A DNA stretch of 12,264 nt, from the NCBI GenBank assembly GCA_004335635.1, contig QAXH01000597.1:1-12264 (forward strand), given 5' to 3'. Numbering within the stretch: position 1 is the first letter of the stretch; each line of letters starts with the position of its first letter. Below are positions 9,618 through 12,264 of this stretch, one piece after another. The DNA is from Chloromonas sp. AAM2 (lineage: Eukaryota; Chlorophyta; Chlorophyceae; Chlamydomonadales; Chlamydomonadaceae). The notes under the pieces were generated by a model. It was not told where the DNA came from, did no database searches, and worked only from the letters and a program-made list of their open reading frames with translations. A program made the translations under genes and the position numbers.

Positions 9618-12264
9618 ATGTGCACCCAGCCGCTGTTAAGGGGTCTCCAAACAAGCAGCATGTCATGTGGTTCATGTCATGACCACAGGAATTTGAGGCA
9701 GCTATGGGTCATTGTCTTGCTTCCATGCCTGCTGATGGCCCGCTATGCCGCTGCCCAACAACCGCCTCCGCCCCCATACGCCCCACCCCCACCCCCACCG
9801 CCCACTGCCGCTTCAGCTTTGGTTGCAGCCAAGGCACAATTAACAGACATGACCAACGCGCTTTCAGACTGGACTGGTAGTGACCCCTGCAGCCCCGTAT
9901 GGACAGGCGTCACATGTACCAGCAGCACAGTGACAGCACTAGATCTCAGCTTTCTGGGATTGTCCGGAGGACTACCCACCGCAGTGGCAGGCTTGACCGC
10001 ACTGCAGCAGCTCAGTTTGCAGGCCAACGTCTTCACAGGCACCCTGCCTAGTGCATGGTCCAGTCTTACTGCCCTCACACTCCTCGAGCTGCAGAGCAAC
10101 CAAATCACAGGAACATTGCCACCAGCCTGGGCGCCCGCCCTGGCGTCCATAGCTCGCATCAACGTTGCCAGCAATGGTCTATCTTCGACCATACCAAGTG
10201 GATGGGGCGCCTTGACCACGCTCAGCAGGCTGATCCTCAGCAACAACACAATGCTGTGTGGCTCAATCCCCGCCAGCCTGTCCTCGGTGGTCACCGCAGT
10301 CTCCACTGCCATCCCAGGGGCCTGCCCCTCACCACCACCACCTCCTCCGAGCGCAGACTACTGGCTTCTGCAGCTCAAGCTGGCAGTGACATCTGACCCT
10401 GGGGTCAGTGGATGGGGCACCTGTGTGGCTGCTTCTGTACTGTGCTTCTTCTGTACTTGCACAACAAGTGTCTCCTCCTTCACCGCTTTCCAGCCAACGA
10501 TGAGTAGAATTGGCTGTGCTAGTGCGTTTGAAACAACAATTGGCACTTGTTGACTGTTTCAGTGCGTGCTGCTTGGCTTGCCTGTGCAGTTCGCATTGAA
10601 CAGCTGGTCAAGCAGCAGCAGTGCATGCACCTGGAGCGGCGTACAATGCACCAACTCGGTTGTCACCGCCGTTGACATCTCGTTCAATTCCCTGCAGGTG
10701 CGTACGGCTCTCTTGGACTGGCAGGGACACACGACCAGCGCATAGCATCGACTCGCTAGGCTTACTGTAGGCCTTGCAGCAGACCTGCCCTACCTTTTGC
10801 CGCAGACCCTGATTCTGATGCCTGAAGTTTGCCTACCTATGGCCAACTCGTGATTGCTCTGGCCACAACTTGCAGGGCACACTGCCACCTGAACTGGCCT
10901 ATGTGACGGGTTTGACGTCTCTCTCACTATCCGGAAACAGGTATGGTGCCTTTCTTGGCTTGGTGTGACATACTACATTGCATCAGCAGCCAAAGTCTTC
11001 GGGCAAATGATACTGAGCAACAGCTTTACCAGGATTCGGGCACGCATGACATCTGCTAGGACCGTAGACATTTGACACAGACACATCTCTCGCAGACACC
11101 TCACTCATGTTCAAGAAATGTCTCGTGAACATCCCTCATCATCTGTCATGGCCGAGTCACATCTGGTGCACATCTCCATGTCATCTGAAATCTTGTGCTG
11201 TGCTTACCCTGACCTGCAGTTTTGGAGGAACGCTGCCAAGTGAATGGTCGTCGCTTACCAAGCTATCAGTGAGTTTGGACCACCTGACTGACTGACCATG
11301 ATGCTGTTCCAGTCTGTGCCAGGTCCTCAGGGCTGCGCTTCGTAGAGCACTTTGATAGATACACAACGCCTTAATCTCTCGTCCTTGCTATTGTGCTCAT
11401 CAAGTTGATAGAGAATGGCGGTGGTTGAAGTGGAGTGAGGGGCAGGTGGTGTCCTGGGGTGGGTGGGGTTGGGGCTTGTGCCTGCTTGGTAAGTACATAG
11501 CCATGCAGTCTGGTGGCATTGTGGCATGATACCTTGTTCAAGTGATGGGTTGTGGGAGCAAGCAGGGGAAGGTCTACCCGTGGCCACACCTTGGATTATT
11601 CAGATGGTCTGGTCTCCTCGTCATCACACGGATTTGACACGCCTAAACCTGGGATACCTCTGGGATGTGTTTGGGACACAATCTGATGCACCTTCTCATC
11701 GTAGCCTTATCAGGTGCTGTGTTATCAGTGTGCGTTATTGTCAACTGGTGTGTCTGCTTGGTAAAGCATATGGCTGGTCAGTCCGGTGGAGATGCAATCC
11801 TTGCCTGATGGCTGATGCCTTGTGTGACAGGCATATTGCATAGTGCTGTGTGAGCAAAACAGAGGAAAGCAAGGTCTAACTTGACCACAACCCCGTGGCA
11901 TGCTTCCCAAACCAGGCACTACCTGAAGCAGTTTATGCACATGTCTTCATCTGCCTCATCAACTGTTGTGTTGTTTTCACAGGTGCTGGGTTTGGGTTCA
12001 AACACCTTGAGTGGGACACTGCCTGCGGCCTGGCAGTCGCTGAGCATGCTCACACGGCTTGATGTAAGCTACAACACACTGCTGACGTCCACCATACCAG
12101 CAGTCTGGCGGACTGGCATCTCCAGCCTCAGCCGCCTCATCATCACCGGGAGCAACAATCTATGTGGTCCTATTCCGAGTGGATGGGAGACTGTGGTAAT
12201 AAAGAGCGCCAGTTATCAGCTGGCATGCCCTGCACCCCCACCCCCAACACCTCCATCGCCATCC
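9618..12264 (+). CDS. Secreted modular LRR / proline-rich protein, 5' part, runs off right edge
   Basis: Probably a cell-wall or extracellular-matrix protein. Exons: 9618-10403, 10590-10697, 10876-10940, 11220-11268 and 11983 to the window end, all GT-AG and in phase, giving 430 residues. Start may be Met1 (9618) or Met15 (9660). Residues 29-46 are a hydrophobic signal (WVIVLLPCLLMARYAAA), followed by a Pro-rich segment (49-62). Module 1 has a plant LRR N-cap (66-100; Cys91, Trp95, Cys100), five LRRs with the LxxNxxxGxLP pattern (105-224) and a Cys214/Cys236 cap. A Pro linker (237-244) leads to module 2: N-cap (248-282; Cys275, Trp277, Cys282), five LRRs (about 288-408) and a Cys397/Cys418 cap. 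A third Pro-rich linker begins at 419. Equivalent cysteines are 182-184 residues apart. No kinase or membrane anchor is visible yet. Receptor or wall adhesion is inferred. Exon 5 was read without a start codon, solely from splice phase. Confidence 0.88.
11483..11900. repeat. Diverged duplicated segment within the long LRR-gene intron
   Basis: TGCTTGGTAA occurs at 11483-11492 and 11755-11764. Each is followed by a CAGTC(T/C)GGTGG block (11506-11516 and 11779-11789) and later by a GAGCAA...AGG(G/A)AA...AAGGTCTA block. The order is kept but spacing differs. This suggests an old internal duplication that helped make this intron (714 bases) the longest in the window. Confidence 0.45.

Noticed and set aside
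9743..10312. Minus-strand open frame with a Gly-rich and Ala-rich tail
   Set aside because: It is the antisense shadow of the proline-rich LRR exon; poly-Pro read backwards gives poly-Gly.

Overview
The window looks like nuclear DNA of a chlorophyte green alga. Its genes are broken by short spliceosomal GT-AG introns of roughly 120-700 bases. Coding exons favour G/C at third positions. There is a plant-type plastid aldo/keto reductase with a transit-peptide-like N-terminus, and a secreted protein alternating proline-rich (SPPP/PPPP) linkers with plant-type leucine-rich repeats, as in algal cell-wall or extracellular-matrix proteins. TGTAA, the polyadenylation signal of Volvocales, lies downstream of one gene. 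A volvocalean such as a Chlamydomonas, Volvox or Haematococcus relative fits best, but the species is inference. All gene models below were built by hand from reading frame, splice-site motifs and phase agreement.

Layout: (1) 1-2500, minus strand: a multi-exon gene for an Ala/Pro/Gln-rich protein I cannot identify, running off the left edge, with a 29-base tandem repeat in one intron. (2) 2501-3238: intergenic, with a perfect 35-base tandem duplication carrying TGTAA twice. (3) 3239-6928, minus strand: a complete 8-exon gene for a 374-residue plastid-type aldo/keto reductase with an intact catalytic tetrad; this is the best-supported gene. (4) 7333-7933, minus strand: probable exons of an unidentified protein, uncertain structure. 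(5) 8403-9127, minus strand: a coding-like stretch broken by one in-frame stop and three frameshifts, which I read as a decayed gene, possibly from a mobile element. (6) 9618-12264, plus strand: the 5' part of a secreted modular LRR/proline-rich protein running off the right edge.

No rRNA, tRNA, CRISPR array or intact transposon was seen. The genes do not look functionally linked. The most interesting features are the LRR gene, whose two modules of about 183 residues align repeat for repeat although the first lies in one exon and the second is split over five, and the decayed unidentified coding region at 8403-9127.
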